DNA from: an uncultured bacterium | GTDB lineage: Bacteria > Bacteroidota > Ignavibacteria > Kapaibacteriales > UBA4661 | Assembly (NCBI GenBank): GCA_937899715.1 | Contig: CALCNX010000048.1 | Location: forward strand, 102,507 to 166,506 | Direction: 5' to 3' | DNA length: 64,000 nt | Part shown: one piece after another, positions 43,288 to 53,281 of the stretch | How the letters are laid out: every line of letters begins with the position of its first letter | Position numbering within the stretch: position 1 is the stretch's first letter | Program-made: the position numbers and the translations under genes | The notes under the pieces: generated by a model | Database searches by the model: none | The model's input: the letters and a program-made list of their open reading frames with translations, nothing else | What the model was told of the DNA's origin: nothing

Positions 43288-44307
43288 ATGAAAACAATTC
43301 TCATTTCCCGTACCGATAGCATTGGCGATGTGATGCTCACGCTTCCGCTTTTGGGATGGCTCAAAGAAACATTACCGGAATGTCGGTTGATTTTTCTCTG
43401 CGCTGCCTATACGCAAGCAGTCGTGCGGTCGTGTGAATATGTTGATGAGGTTCTGAATTGGAACGAACTTCAGCGACTTCCCGAAGATGAGCAAATACCT
43501 CGTGTACAAGAACTCAGTATTGATGCGGTTCTCCACATTTTTCCACGCCCTGCCATTGCAAGGCTGATGAAAAAAGCAAATATTCCTTTACGCGTTGGCA
43601 CTCGAAATAGGCTCTACCACTGGCTCACGTGCAATAAACTCGTTTCGCTTTCCCGCAAAAACTCATCTCTTCACGAAGCAGAATTAAACATTCGACTTGC
43701 CGAGCCGCTTGTGCTAACGGCTTCGTTTCCACCCTTAAACGAACTACACCGATATTACGGCTTTACGCGATTTCCGGCATTACCGAAACATTTTTCTTCG
43801 ATGCTTGACAAAAAACGTTTTAATCTTATTCTGCATCCCAAATCGCAAGGAAGTGCGCCCGAATGGAGTGAGGCACATTACAAGCGCCTTCTTACGTTAC
43901 TTCCAGCGGAGCGTTTTAACATTATTCTTACGGGCACAGAAGCCGAGGGCAAGCAAGTGCCAGGCTTGCGAGAGAGTGTACGTGAGCGCGGCGGTTACGA
44001 CCTTGCAGGACAAACCACGTTGGAAGAACTCATTGGGCTTATAGCACGTGCTAACGGGCTTCTGGCTTCCAGCACGGGACCACTTCACATCGCTGCCGCG
44101 CTTGGCAAAAACACGCTTGGACTCTTTGCGCCCATTCGCCCGATGCACCCCGCGAGGTGGCAGCCGCTTGGCGCAAAAGCAAGCGTTCTTGCCCGTGATA
44201 AAAATTGCAATGCCTGTCAAGGCGAGAAGCCCTGTGCGTGTATTGATAGTATCACACCGGAGGAAGTCGCTGATGTTGTGATTTCTTGGCTTGAAAGTGA
44301 GCAATAA
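43288..44307 (+). CDS. Glycosyltransferase family 9 (heptosyltransferase-like)
   Basis: A 339-residue GT9 protein. The N-terminal half opens ISRTDSIGDVMLTLPLLGWL; the C-terminal half has the ADP-heptose-binding GLIARANGLLASSTGPLHIA, AAALGKNTLGLFAPIRPMHP and a cysteine-containing KNCNACQGEKPCAC loop. It probably adds a sugar to the lipopolysaccharide core. An exact TAnnTTTG element (TAGTTTTG, 43276) sits only 5 bp before the ATG, so the transcript may be nearly leaderless. The stop shares one base with the next start (TAATG). Confidence 0.9.
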   Translation: MKTILISRTDSIGDVMLTLPLLGWLKETLPECRLIFLCAAYTQAVVRSCEYVDEVLNWNELQRLPEDEQIPRVQELSIDAVLHIFPRPAIARLMKKANIPLRVGTRNRLYHWLTCNKLVSLSRKNSSLHEAELNIRLAEPLVLTASFPPLNELHRYYGFTRFPALPKHFSSMLDKKRFNLILHPKSQGSAPEWSEAHYKRLLTLLPAERFNIILTGTEAEGKQVPGLRESVRERGGYDLAGQTTLEELIGLIARANGLLASSTGPLHIAAALGKNTLGLFAPIRPMHPARWQPLGAKASVLARDKNCNACQGEKPCACIDSITPEEVADVVISWLESEQ

Positions 44308-45341
44308 TGCGCCTTACCGATTTTCGCCATATTGTTATCATTCAAACGGCATTCATCGGCGATGTAGCGCTGGTGCTATTTCTGGCGGAACAGGTGCGGC
44401 GTTTGCACCCAACGACACGAATTACCCTTGTAACCACGCCCGCATCAGCCACATTTGCGCAATACTGCACGGCACTCACGGATGTTATTGCTTTCGATAA
44501 ACGGGGTGTACATAGAGGATTACAAGGAATTGTCAATCTCGCCGGGCAGCTTCGGCGCGAGGGTGCTGATTGCGTCTTGGCTCCACATCGGTCATTCCGC
44601 ACGGCTTTACTTGCGCGGCTCTGTGGGGCACATCTGACGGTCGGCTTTGAGAAAAATAGCCTTGCATGGCTTTACAGCAGGCGCGTAAAATATCCGCAGT
44701 CGCATGAGATTGAACGTAACGCAGCACTTTTGAGCGTCTTTGAAGATAATGTTGAAGCACGTGCTTATACGCCCACCATCAATGTACCCGAAAGTGTTCG
44801 TGCGGCTTCCAAGCGACTGCTCCACGAGACAGGTTGCGAGCGTGGCTTTATTGCCTACGCTCCGGGTTCGGTCTGGGCAACGAAGCGTTGGCGTGAGGAG
44901 CATTTTGTGCGGTTGGTGAAATTGCTGCGGAAAAAGGGAAAAAGCGTACTCTTGCTTGGTGGTAAGGATGACGAGGCACTATGTGAGCGAATTGCGACAC
45001 AAAGCGGCTGCCCATCGCTTGCCGGAAAAACATCGCTGCCGGAGATGATAGCATTGCTGGAAAGTGCTTCGGTACTGGTCTGCAACGATAGCGCCCCAGC
45101 CCATCTGGCGGCGCTGGTGGACTGCCCGACGGTAGCAGTCTTTGGTCCTACGGTGCAAGCGTTTGGTTTTGCACCTCGTAGTTCGCGGGCAGTAGTGGTG
45201 GAAAATGAACATCTTTCGTGCCGCCCCTGCTCGCCACACGGCACGAACACGTGTCCTCTAGGAACGCACGAATGTATGCGGAGCATAGAAGCAGAACGGG
45301 TTTTGGAGGCAATGGAGATGCTTGCTCGGAACGAAAAGTAA
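44307..45341 (+). CDS. Lipopolysaccharide heptosyltransferase (WaaF-like)
   Basis: A 344-residue GT9 protein with IVIIQTAFIGDVALVLFLAE at the start and the donor-binding blocks YAPGSVWATKRWREEHFVRL, LLLGGKDDEALCERIATQSG, LAGKTSLPEMIALLESASVL and CNDSAPAHLAALVDCPTVAV. The late LSCRPCSPHGTNTCPLGTHE loop is typical of heptosyltransferase II. It extends the inner core of lipopolysaccharide. Translation is coupled to the preceding GT9 gene through a TAATG overlap; it converges with the plsC gene. Confidence 0.9.
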   Translation: MRLTDFRHIVIIQTAFIGDVALVLFLAEQVRRLHPTTRITLVTTPASATFAQYCTALTDVIAFDKRGVHRGLQGIVNLAGQLRREGADCVLAPHRSFRTALLARLCGAHLTVGFEKNSLAWLYSRRVKYPQSHEIERNAALLSVFEDNVEARAYTPTINVPESVRAASKRLLHETGCERGFIAYAPGSVWATKRWREEHFVRLVKLLRKKGKSVLLLGGKDDEALCERIATQSGCPSLAGKTSLPEMIALLESASVLVCNDSAPAHLAALVDCPTVAVFGPTVQAFGFAPRSSRAVVVENEHLSCRPCSPHGTNTCPLGTHECMRSIEAERVLEAMEMLARNEK

Positions 45342-45347
45342 GTACAA

Positions 45348-46085
45348 TCACATCGGCTGTTGGTCTTCAGGCAGCATGGATGCTATCACGGCATGAATAT
45401 GTTTCATCAACATTCGCTCCACAATGCGGTCGTCTTGTTCGGGAGGCGGCACGGGTTTGCCGATGATGACACGGATTGTGCCTTGCTGCAATTCCACCGA
45501 ATCGGCGCGGAGAATTTTATGTGCATCCACAATCGCCACAGGCACAAGTGGCTTCCGTGCTCGTGCCGCAAGGTGGAACCCCCCGCGCTTAAACTCCTTC
45601 AAACGCCCCGTGCGCGAGCGCGTACCCTCTGCGAAAATAATAACCGAAGCACCTTCCTGAATTGCTCCAACGGCTGATGTGATGCTCTCCACGCTGCGTC
45701 GCATTTTCTCGCGTTGAATGGGAATAAATGGGCTTGCCATTAGTTCCCAACCCAAAAATGGTATCAACTCTAACGTGCGTTTGTAAATGATGCGGATGCG
45801 TCCGCCCAGCGATGGCGCGGTTGCCACCCAAATAGCAGGAATGTCGAAAATGCTGACGTGGTTCGCTACAAAAACATACGTTTCACCTTCTTGTAAGTGT
45901 TCGCGTCCTTCCACAACCAGATTGATTTTGGCGATACGCAATATCGTCTCGGCATAGCGTAAACCATGCTTGTAAAATAGCGCGTGCCCCTTATCAAACC
46001 ACGAAAACGATAACCCGAAAAGCGAGTAACCGATAGTCGTGAGGGAAAGTCGCAGTATTTGCAAAAAAGTTGTAAGCCGCTTCAT
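45348..46085 (-). CDS. 1-acyl-sn-glycerol-3-phosphate acyltransferase (PlsC-like)
   Basis: A 245-residue membrane-associated acyltransferase. Motif I is NHVSIFDIP (H-x4-D), the glycerophosphate-binding block is FAEGTRSRTGRLKEFKRGGF, and the P-loop-like LVPVAIVDAH follows. A hydrophobic N-terminus (LTTIGYSLFGLSFSWF) could anchor it to the inner membrane. It acylates lysophosphatidate to phosphatidate in phospholipid synthesis. It starts 17 bp downstream of the stop of the REC-kinase gene on the same strand. Confidence 0.92.
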   Translation of the reverse strand: MKRLTTFLQILRLSLTTIGYSLFGLSFSWFDKGHALFYKHGLRYAETILRIAKINLVVEGREHLQEGETYVFVANHVSIFDIPAIWVATAPSLGGRIRIIYKRTLELIPFLGWELMASPFIPIQREKMRRSVESITSAVGAIQEGASVIIFAEGTRSRTGRLKEFKRGGFHLAARARKPLVPVAIVDAHKILRADSVELQQGTIRVIIGKPVPPPEQDDRIVERMLMKHIHAVIASMLPEDQQPM

Positions 46086-46102
46086 ACCTGCATTTGTTTG
46101 AT

Positions 46103-47209
46103 TTATTCGATATTGGTAGCGATGGGAAACCTGACTGTGAAGGTTGTTCCTTTGCCAACTGCACTTTGCACTGAAATTTCTGCACCGAGCCTGTCCACCA
46201 GTGTCTTTACGATAGACAGCCCAAGTCCTATCGAATGTTCGTTACCTGTGGGCTGCGCCGAAAGGCGGGCAAACTTCTGGAAGAGGCGCTTTTTGTCATC
46301 GTCCGTCATGCCCAAGCCTTCGTCCTGAATTTCCATGCGCACGAAAGCACCATCCGCTATAAGGCGCGTGATTACTTGTGTTCGTGTTGGGGAGTATTTG
46401 ATTGCATTAGAAATCAAGTTGTCAAAAATCTGCACGATAGCAACTTCATCCGCTTGGATGAAGGGCAATGTACCACTTTCCTCGTATTTGAGAGTAATTT
46501 TTTTCTTTGCCGCACGCTCGTCGTAATCGCGGACGATATGCTCAATAATCACGCCTATCTCAATCGGATTCAATTCCAGTGCCAAATGCCCCTGCTCAAT
46601 AGCATTGGTATCAAGCAGGTTGCTAATGAGTTCCATCATGCCATTGACCGTATGCACGATGTCCTCAGAAGCATCGGTGATGAGTTCTGGGGTGAACGAT
46701 TCGGCTTGATACGCCATTTTCTCGGCAATAAACTGGATTTTTGAAAGCGGGTTCCGAAGGTCATGCGCTGCAATGCCCAAAAACTCGTCTTTTTCCTTGT
46801 TGAGGTCGTGGAGGCGCTTATTCTGGCGTACAAGGCGGAGATGCGTTCGGACTCTTGCCAGAAGTTCCTGGGAGATAAAAGGCTTGGTGATGTAATCTAC
46901 TGCACCGACCTCGAAACCACGTACAATATCGTCAATCTCCGTCCGTGCTGTGAGGAAAATCACGGGTAAGTCCGTTGTTTCGGGATTCTCCTTGAGACGG
47001 CTGCACACGTCAAAGCCATCCATGTCCGGCATTTGAATATCAAGCAGCACCACATCGGGCATATTCGTCGCAATCGCCTCCAATGCGCCCTGACCGCTTG
47101 AGGCAACGCTGACACCAAAGCCGTTCTCGCTCAGGATGCTGCCCAATACCTGCAAATTGCGGGGAATATCGTCAACGATGAGAATATGTGCTTCGTCGTG
47201 ATTTGTCAT
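46103..47209 (-). CDS. Receiver-histidine kinase (REC-HisKA-HATPase)
   Basis: The ATG at 47209 gives 368 residues. An N-terminal receiver (ILIVDDIPRNLQVLGSILSE, phosphoacceptor Asp in VVLLDIQMPDMDGF, YITKPF) is followed by a HisKA domain with the His in AAHDLRNPLSKIQF, and an ATPase domain (FDNLISNAIKYSP, IQDEGLGMTDDDK, GLGLSIVKTLVDRLG). There are no membrane segments. It is a cytoplasmic kinase whose receiver could be phosphorylated by the hybrid kinase encoded 42 bp upstream on the same strand. No DNA-binding output domain is present. Confidence 0.92.
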   Translation of the reverse strand: MTNHDEAHILIVDDIPRNLQVLGSILSENGFGVSVASSGQGALEAIATNMPDVVLLDIQMPDMDGFDVCSRLKENPETTDLPVIFLTARTEIDDIVRGFEVGAVDYITKPFISQELLARVRTHLRLVRQNKRLHDLNKEKDEFLGIAAHDLRNPLSKIQFIAEKMAYQAESFTPELITDASEDIVHTVNGMMELISNLLDTNAIEQGHLALELNPIEIGVIIEHIVRDYDERAAKKKITLKYEESGTLPFIQADEVAIVQIFDNLISNAIKYSPTRTQVITRLIADGAFVRMEIQDEGLGMTDDDKKRLFQKFARLSAQPTGNEHSIGLGLSIVKTLVDRLGAEISVQSAVGKGTTFTVRFPIATNIE

Positions 47210-47251
47210 GGTCGTTGTCAAAAAGAGGTTTATACCAGTCGTAGAATAGGT

Positions 47252-50200
47252 TTACAGGTGTTCAATCCGCGCAACAATATCGGAAAATTTTTCGAGATGA
47301 GCGGGTATTTTTTCCATATCGAAACTCTGCACAAAGCCTTCTAAGCGTTCTCCGTACTCGGCAAGCAGCCCAACGCCGTTGTCTGCGCCAAGTTGCTTCA
47401 GGTGCTCGGCAAATTGTTTTGCTTGTTTGTTATTGAAGGTACGCCGAAGTGTATTGCACTGTTCGGTAACGTCACCCCTCAGAAGTGCCACAAGGAGCGG
47501 AAGTTTCGCGCGGGATTCGGGAGAAAGCGTGATAGTATCAGCTTTTGCTGAGACATCACTCGAAGCCGCACCCGGAACGGTTGCGTGGTGATACGGCAGG
47601 AACTTCATCAGTTCGCTCATCAGTTCTTGCTTCGTGATGGGCTTACGCAAGTAGCCGTCGCAGAGTGTAGCAATTGTTCCCATTTCTTCCTTCATCGCCG
47701 AAGCAGTGAGCGCGATAATCGGAATGTGCTTTGTGGCCGGATTGGCTTTAAGGAGCCGTGTGGCTTCGTAGCCGTCCATTTCGGGCATGAGCAAATCCAT
47801 GAGAATCAGTTCCGGTAGCTCCTCGCCAGCTTTTTGGAGCGCCACTTTACCGTTGATTGCTTCCAGTATTCGGACGTTGGAGTGCGCCAGTAAGCCCTCC
47901 ACAAGTTCCCGGTTGAGCTGTACGTCGTCCACTACGAGAATGCGCGGATTCTCAAACTGCACGCTGCTCCACGACGCTGCGTCTTCAGGAGCAAGGAGTT
48001 TGCCGAGTTCGACGGTCTCCACGCTGCGGAAGGTTGCCGTGAAGCGCGAACCTTTGCCCAGAGCGCTTTCTACGGTAATGTCGCCGTTCATCATTTCCAC
48101 AAGGCGCTTGGTGATGGTCAAGCCCAGCCCCGTGCCGCCGTACTTGCGGGCGCTTTGCCCTTCTTGCTGCCGGAATGCCTCGAAGACCGCTTGCTGCTGC
48201 GCTTCCGGGATGCCGATGCCGGTATCTTCCACTGCGAGCGTCAGCCTGATATGGCGCGGAGTGTCTGCCGGTGCGGTCTTGAGAATGATTTTGATAAAGC
48301 CTTTGTCGGTGAATTTTACCGCATTGCCGACCAAATTAAAGAGAATTTGCCGCAGGCGAATCTCGTCCAACATCATGCCGACAGGCGTGGAAACGTCCGA
48401 TTCTACCAAGAGCTGCAAGCCTTTTTCTTGCAGCTTGGCGGCAAACATCGCCCCGACTTCGCGTATGACTTGCGTGATGTCCACCGGCTCGTACGCAATG
48501 TCCATGCGCCCTGCTTCGATTTTGGACAAGTCCAGAATGTCGTTGATAAGCCGCATGAGCGTCTTGCCGCTTGAGGAGACCGCGCTTAGATAACTGCGCT
48601 GCTTCTCGCCTTGTACCTGCTCGTGCAGCAATTCGGTAAAGCCCAAAATTGAGTTCATTGGAGTACGAATTTCATGGCTCATATTTGCCAGAAACTCTGA
48701 TTTTGCGTGGTTGGCGCTGTCTGCCGCTTCTTTGGCACTTTCAAGTTCTTCGGTGCGTTCGGCGACTTTTGCTTCCAGCGTTTCGTTCAGGTTTTGCAAG
48801 GTTTCTTCGGCGAGTTTTCTTGCGGTGATGTCGGAAAAACTTACCACACAGCCGTCTTGGAAGCGTGCTACTTTCAGGTTCATCCAGAAATTCAAGCCGT
48901 CGCCGTCGTAGTAAAGCTCGGATTCCTCCGGCTTCCCGCTTTCGCTCACGCGCACATAGCGATTGAATAAGCCGTTATGCCGATGCGCCGGAAATTCGCG
49001 CAAAAGCGACTGCCCGTGCAATTCTTCCGCTCGGCGTTTTACCATGGTTGCTCCGGCGGGATTACAAAGGAGAAACTCAAAGTCCGTAATCACGCCGTAG
49101 CGGTCGCGTACAGCCTTGAAGAGCATGAGACCGTCAAGCGAATTTTCCATTACGCCGCGAATGAGTTCGTCTGCCTCGCGCTGCTTTGCTTCGGAGCGTT
49201 TGCGCTCACCAATATCTAAGATAAGACCGTTGAAAACAGTTGCGCCGCTGGCTTTGTGCAAGGTGGGCTTTGCAACACCTTCCCACCAGCGCTCTTCGCC
49301 GTTTGGAAGCACATAGCGTCCTTCAAATTGAAGCGGTTTCAATGTGCGCTTGGATTCGCTGAGAGCCTCGTTGAAGCGGGCTTCATCGTCGGGGTGAATC
49401 TTGAGTGCGTTTGCATCTGCCGTCCAATCTTCGGGCGCAATGCCGAAAATATCACGCACACGCGGACTGATGTAGTTGAAGCGGCGCGTTCCGTCAGGGC
49501 TTTCAGCGAGTTGGTAAATTACGCCTGGCACATTGTCTGCCATATCGCGGAAACGCCTGTCTGCTTCGCGTTCGCGTTCTTCGGCTTTTTTACGCTGGGT
49601 GATGTCTTGGGTAAGCAACAGTCCTGCAAAAATCTCTCCGGCGCTATTCCGCACCGGTACGGCGCTTGCGATGAAGGAGCGACCGCCCAGTTGCTGGCTT
49701 TCGTGGAGGATTTCTTGTGTGGCAGAATTACCCATCAGTGCCGTGCGGAAAAGCTGTTCATATTCTGCCGCCACGTCCAGCGGGAATGCCTCGTAGAGCG
49801 TCGTGCCGCGTACTTCGGGAACACGAAGGCTCATGTCTTTTAAGCCCTGACCGCCTGCAATCAAAAACTCAAACTCATCGTCAAACAAGAAAACCGCACC
49901 ATTCGGGTAATTCGAGATAATCGTTCGGTAGAGTTCCTCGCTGCGTTGCGTCTCGGCTTCGGCACGTTTACGGCGCGTGATGTTTTGCGTGAGCATGATG
50001 ATACGCACCACTGAGTCGTTTTCATCAGTAATCGGTACAGCATAGACATCGTACACTTGCTGCCGAAACTCCACCTCCACCGCTATTTTACGTCCCTCCG
50101 CGGCTGCTTCTAAGTATGGGCGCAGTGTCTGCTCCAGTTCGGGGCTATAGACCTCAGCAATGCTCTTGAGTGCAGCATTTTCGGTCTGTACGCCACGTGA

Positions 50201-51187
50201 GCGGACTTCCTCACCGTCCAAAACAAGGAAGCGAAGCTGCTTGTTCAAAATACCCACATCGCCGTTGGGGAAATTCTGTGCCAGAGTGCGGTAAAGCGCC
50301 TCGCTTTCGCGCAAAGCAACGTTTGTATCGGCAAGCAGAGCAGTGCGCTCTTGCACTCGGAACTCAAGCGTTTTGTTGAGCGTTTGTGTGTTTTCCATGG
50401 AGTGACGAATATTGTCCACCATCACGTTGAAACTGCCCGCCAGTGAGCCGATTTCATCTTTGGAACGAATCTCAACGGACTGGGTAACATCGCCCTCAGC
50501 AACCTTCACGGCGGCGGCTTCCAGAGCGCGAATTGGGCGGCTAACGCGCCGCGCAATCACAAGTGCTATCACCAAGACCAGCACCGATGCGCCCGCCATT
50601 GCTCCGCCCACCCACTGCACAGAGATCTCGTAGATATCATCGCTCTCACGGCTGGCTCGTGCGCTGCCGCGCGTGGTATAGCGGGCGAGATCCTGAAGTT
50701 TTTCGTCAAGTTTGGTGTATATCAGGCGTGCTTCACCCTGCTGAATCACATTCGCTTCTTCTTTGCGGTTTTCCCGCGAGAGTGCAATAAGGCGGGAGCT
50801 GGCTTCGGCGTACATAGTGAAAAACCGTGTAATTTCATCGAAGCGCGAGGTCTCGCTTTGGGTGGTAATGTAATTGCGGTAGCCTTGCGACTCTTGCTCG
50901 AATCCTGCCGCTTCGTCGCTAACGCGGCGCTCGACTTCATCAAATTTTGTGCTGTCCAGCGTGATGATATGCTTATTCACCCAATACCGATGCTCGGAAA
51001 GCCGCGTTTGGAGGTTTGCTGCCCGCGTTACGCTGGGAAGCCATTTTTTGCGGATTTCGGTAGATTTCTTGTTGATTTCCGACATGGTGTACAAGCCGAA
51101 AACATTGGTGGCAACAAGTGCCACGAGCGCAAGACCAAAGCCGATAATGAGCTTCGGTGCAATGCGGAGATTATCGAACCACTTCAT
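47252..51187 (-). CDS. Membrane hybrid sensor histidine kinase with four PAS domains
   Basis: A 1311-residue kinase. Membrane helices lie at about 13-33 and 190-212, with a four-helix periplasmic sensor between them, then HAMP (RRVSRPIRALEAAAVKVAEG). Four PAS-type domains follow (SEALYRTLAQNFPNGDVGIL, SEELYRTIISNYPNGAVFLF, FRDMADNVPGVIYQLAESP, IRGVMENSLDGLMLF). The HisKA His is near residue 837 in MSHEIRTPMNS, then the ATPase (NLVGNAVKFTD, GGTGLGLTITKRL), a receiver (Asp near 1130 in LILMDLLMPEMDGYEA) and a C-terminal HPt-like helical domain without the usual HxxKG motif (FAEHLKQLGADN). Ligand unknown. Confidence 0.93.
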   Translation of the reverse strand: MKWFDNLRIAPKLIIGFGLALVALVATNVFGLYTMSEINKKSTEIRKKWLPSVTRAANLQTRLSEHRYWVNKHIITLDSTKFDEVERRVSDEAAGFEQESQGYRNYITTQSETSRFDEITRFFTMYAEASSRLIALSRENRKEEANVIQQGEARLIYTKLDEKLQDLARYTTRGSARASRESDDIYEISVQWVGGAMAGASVLVLVIALVIARRVSRPIRALEAAAVKVAEGDVTQSVEIRSKDEIGSLAGSFNVMVDNIRHSMENTQTLNKTLEFRVQERTALLADTNVALRESEALYRTLAQNFPNGDVGILNKQLRFLVLDGEEVRSRGVQTENAALKSIAEVYSPELEQTLRPYLEAAAEGRKIAVEVEFRQQVYDVYAVPITDENDSVVRIIMLTQNITRRKRAEAETQRSEELYRTIISNYPNGAVFLFDDEFEFLIAGGQGLKDMSLRVPEVRGTTLYEAFPLDVAAEYEQLFRTALMGNSATQEILHESQQLGGRSFIASAVPVRNSAGEIFAGLLLTQDITQRKKAEEREREADRRFRDMADNVPGVIYQLAESPDGTRRFNYISPRVRDIFGIAPEDWTADANALKIHPDDEARFNEALSESKRTLKPLQFEGRYVLPNGEERWWEGVAKPTLHKASGATVFNGLILDIGERKRSEAKQREADELIRGVMENSLDGLMLFKAVRDRYGVITDFEFLLCNPAGATMVKRRAEELHGQSLLREFPAHRHNGLFNRYVRVSESGKPEESELYYDGDGLNFWMNLKVARFQDGCVVSFSDITARKLAEETLQNLNETLEAKVAERTEELESAKEAADSANHAKSEFLANMSHEIRTPMNSILGFTELLHEQVQGEKQRSYLSAVSSSGKTLMRLINDILDLSKIEAGRMDIAYEPVDITQVIREVGAMFAAKLQEKGLQLLVESDVSTPVGMMLDEIRLRQILFNLVGNAVKFTDKGFIKIILKTAPADTPRHIRLTLAVEDTGIGIPEAQQQAVFEAFRQQEGQSARKYGGTGLGLTITKRLVEMMNGDITVESALGKGSRFTATFRSVETVELGKLLAPEDAASWSSVQFENPRILVVDDVQLNRELVEGLLAHSNVRILEAINGKVALQKAGEELPELILMDLLMPEMDGYEATRLLKANPATKHIPIIALTASAMKEEMGTIATLCDGYLRKPITKQELMSELMKFLPYHHATVPGAASSDVSAKADTITLSPESRAKLPLLVALLRGDVTEQCNTLRRTFNNKQAKQFAEHLKQLGADNGVGLLAEYGERLEGFVQSFDMEKIPAHLEKFSDIVARIEHL

Positions 51188-51308
51188 TGGAGAATGAGGT
51201 TTGGTGGATGATGGGCGAACTCACGGAAAAATAGCGAAGATACGGCGTGTATGCAACGGAAAAGCAGCATTTTGTGTATCTTTATGCTATAACTTCTATT
51301 TTCTTTCT

Positions 51309-52214
51309 ATGTTGTCTGCTATTTCAATGGTCGAACTCTTCAAAATATGGTTTATCAGCGTAACGATTATTGATGTTATTGATATTCTCATCGTCACTTT
51401 TACGTTGTACTTTCTTTACCAAACGGTGAAAAATACCGTTGCAGTGCAGATTTTCTACGCGATTATGGTGATACTGGGAGTATATTTTTTGACAGAGGCA
51501 TTTCATCTGCGGTTGCTCAATCTTATCTTGCGTACGCTCGGTGGAATATGGCTTCTGGCGTTTGTTGTTCTTTTTTCGCAGGAAATACGGCGCGTATTAT
51601 TGCTTATTGTGCGGTCTCCGATTTTCAGTGCTTTCACACGCTCACAAATGAACGAAACGCTGGACGAAGTAGCCCGTGCTGCCGTCGAAATGTCGGAAAA
51701 GCGCACCGGTGCTCTTGTTGTCTTTGCTCGCTCAACCAATATCAAAATGACCATTGAAACTGGCATCCCGCTTCAAGCGCAGCTCTCCAAGGAACTTCTC
51801 GTCTCTATTTTTAACCCCAAGTCACCGCTTCACGACGGCGCAATCGTTATTCAAAATGGTGTGATTGAGGCGGCACGATGTATTCTTCCTCTCACTCTCA
51901 CCACCCGCTTTCAGGGCAAACACTTGGGAACGCGCCACCGCGCTGCAATGGGCATCTCGGAGCAGGCGGATGTGTTGGTGCTGGTGGTGTCGGAAGAAAC
52001 AGGCAAAATCTCACTTGCAGAAGAAGGTGCATTTGTGCCAGGCGTGACGGCAGTGAATCTGTACGATATGCTTGCCGAACGCCTCTCCGGCGGGCGAGCA
52101 CGCGCGCAGGAAAAAGACTTAGCGCTGCTCGTGGAAGAGTTACGCTCAGTTAATATGACACTTACTGGCAAAGCAGAAACCGCCGGAGAAAATACAGGAA
52201 AATCGAAGCGCTAG
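51309..52214 (+). CDS. cdaA: Diadenylate cyclase CdaA (c-di-AMP synthase)
   Basis: The ATG at 51309 gives 301 residues, close to the usual length. Three membrane helices (IIDVIDILIVTFTLYFLYQT, VQIFYAIMVILGVYFLTEAF, ILRTLGGIWLLAFVVLFSQE) precede the DAC domain. The catalytic DGA motif starts at Asp176 in SPLHDGAIVIQ and the RHR motif is Arg209-Arg211 in GTRHRAAMG. It makes c-di-AMP from two ATP at the membrane. No cdaR or glmM follows. It is divergent from the hybrid kinase gene, with a shared 121-bp promoter region. Confidence 0.95.
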   Translation: MLSAISMVELFKIWFISVTIIDVIDILIVTFTLYFLYQTVKNTVAVQIFYAIMVILGVYFLTEAFHLRLLNLILRTLGGIWLLAFVVLFSQEIRRVLLLIVRSPIFSAFTRSQMNETLDEVARAAVEMSEKRTGALVVFARSTNIKMTIETGIPLQAQLSKELLVSIFNPKSPLHDGAIVIQNGVIEAARCILPLTLTTRFQGKHLGTRHRAAMGISEQADVLVLVVSEETGKISLAEEGAFVPGVTAVNLYDMLAERLSGGRARAQEKDLALLVEELRSVNMTLTGKAETAGENTGKSKR

Positions 52215-52246
52215 AACAGCAACAGCGCACGACATCAGTAGCGCAC

Positions 52247-53107
52247 TTACGCCTTGAGTTGTTCCTTCAAAAAAGCTATTGTCCGCCCCCATGCTGTTTC
52301 GGCGGCTTGTTTGTTGTAGCGGGCTTGGGAAGTGTCGTTGTTGAAAGCGTGGTTTACGCCTTCATAGACGTAGAGTGTATATTTTTTCTGTGCTTTTTTG
52401 AGTGCTTCTTCAAATGCTGGAATCCCTGCATTGACGCGCTCGTCCAGCCCGGCGTAGTGCAGCAAAAGCGGTGCGGATATTTTCTCCACATCTGCCGATT
52501 TGGGCTGACGACCATAGTAAACAACCCCTGCCTTGAGACTGGTCGCGTTCACCGCCAAATCACCCACTGTGCCACCGCCCCAGCAAAAGCCCATTGCGCC
52601 GACGTTGCCGTTGCTACGGTGTTGATTGCTGAAAAACGATATTCCTGCAATCAAGTTCTGTATCGTTTGTTCGGGAAGAAGTTTGCCTATCATTTCCCGT
52701 GCAGTGTCCTCGTTCGGTGGCGTTCCACCAAGCGGCGAAAGTAGGTCGGTCGCAATGGCAAAAAAGCCTTCCAGTGCAATACGCCGCGTTACATCTTCAA
52801 TATGCGGATTTAGCCCGCGATTTTCATGAATAACCAGCACTGTTGGCAGTTTGGAAGCGCCTTTGGGGTTTGCTGTGTACACTTTCACATCTCCCGTTGC
52901 ACCTTTATAGCTCGTTCGTTCGGTTTCAAGGCGCGCATCGTCGGGTGCAAGCTGCGCGGCGTGGGCTTGGTTTGCTTCCAGCAAGGGTACCAGTGCCATA
53001 GCTGCTGCCAGTCCGCCGGTCAATTTAGCGAGGCGTTCCAGAAAGGTGCGGCGGTCAAGCGGTGCGTGGGTGTATTCGTCGTAGAGGTTGATGATGTCTT
53101 GGTTCAT
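52247..53107 (-). CDS. Exported dienelactone hydrolase family protein (Tat signal)
   Basis: The ATG at 53107 gives 286 residues. The N-terminus carries a twin-arginine motif (LDRRTFLERLAKLTGGLAAA) before a hydrophobic stretch and an AHA cleavage site. The hydrolase domain shows VLVIHENRGLNPHIEDVTRR, the nucleophile Cys175 in GFCWGGG, the acid in GLDERVNAGIP and the His in YEGVNHAFNND, the usual Cys-Asp-His triad. It would hydrolyse lactone or ester substrates in the periplasm. It converges with cdaA and is divergent from the restriction enzyme gene. Confidence 0.93.
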   Translation of the reverse strand: MNQDIINLYDEYTHAPLDRRTFLERLAKLTGGLAAAMALVPLLEANQAHAAQLAPDDARLETERTSYKGATGDVKVYTANPKGASKLPTVLVIHENRGLNPHIEDVTRRIALEGFFAIATDLLSPLGGTPPNEDTAREMIGKLLPEQTIQNLIAGISFFSNQHRSNGNVGAMGFCWGGGTVGDLAVNATSLKAGVVYYGRQPKSADVEKISAPLLLHYAGLDERVNAGIPAFEEALKKAQKKYTLYVYEGVNHAFNNDTSQARYNKQAAETAWGRTIAFLKEQLKA

Positions 53108-53281
53108 GGCTTGAAGTATTGATGGTATGGGGTATGTTGAATAGCACATAAAATACACAAAAGCATCGAAAAAACGGAAATCTGAATCTTTGAAAGCGGA
53201 CATTTTGCTGCTTTTCACGCTTTTTTGTATTTTGCGCCGCTAGAATTTTCCGCCTCTCCATCATATTTTTCGTTGTTTCCC

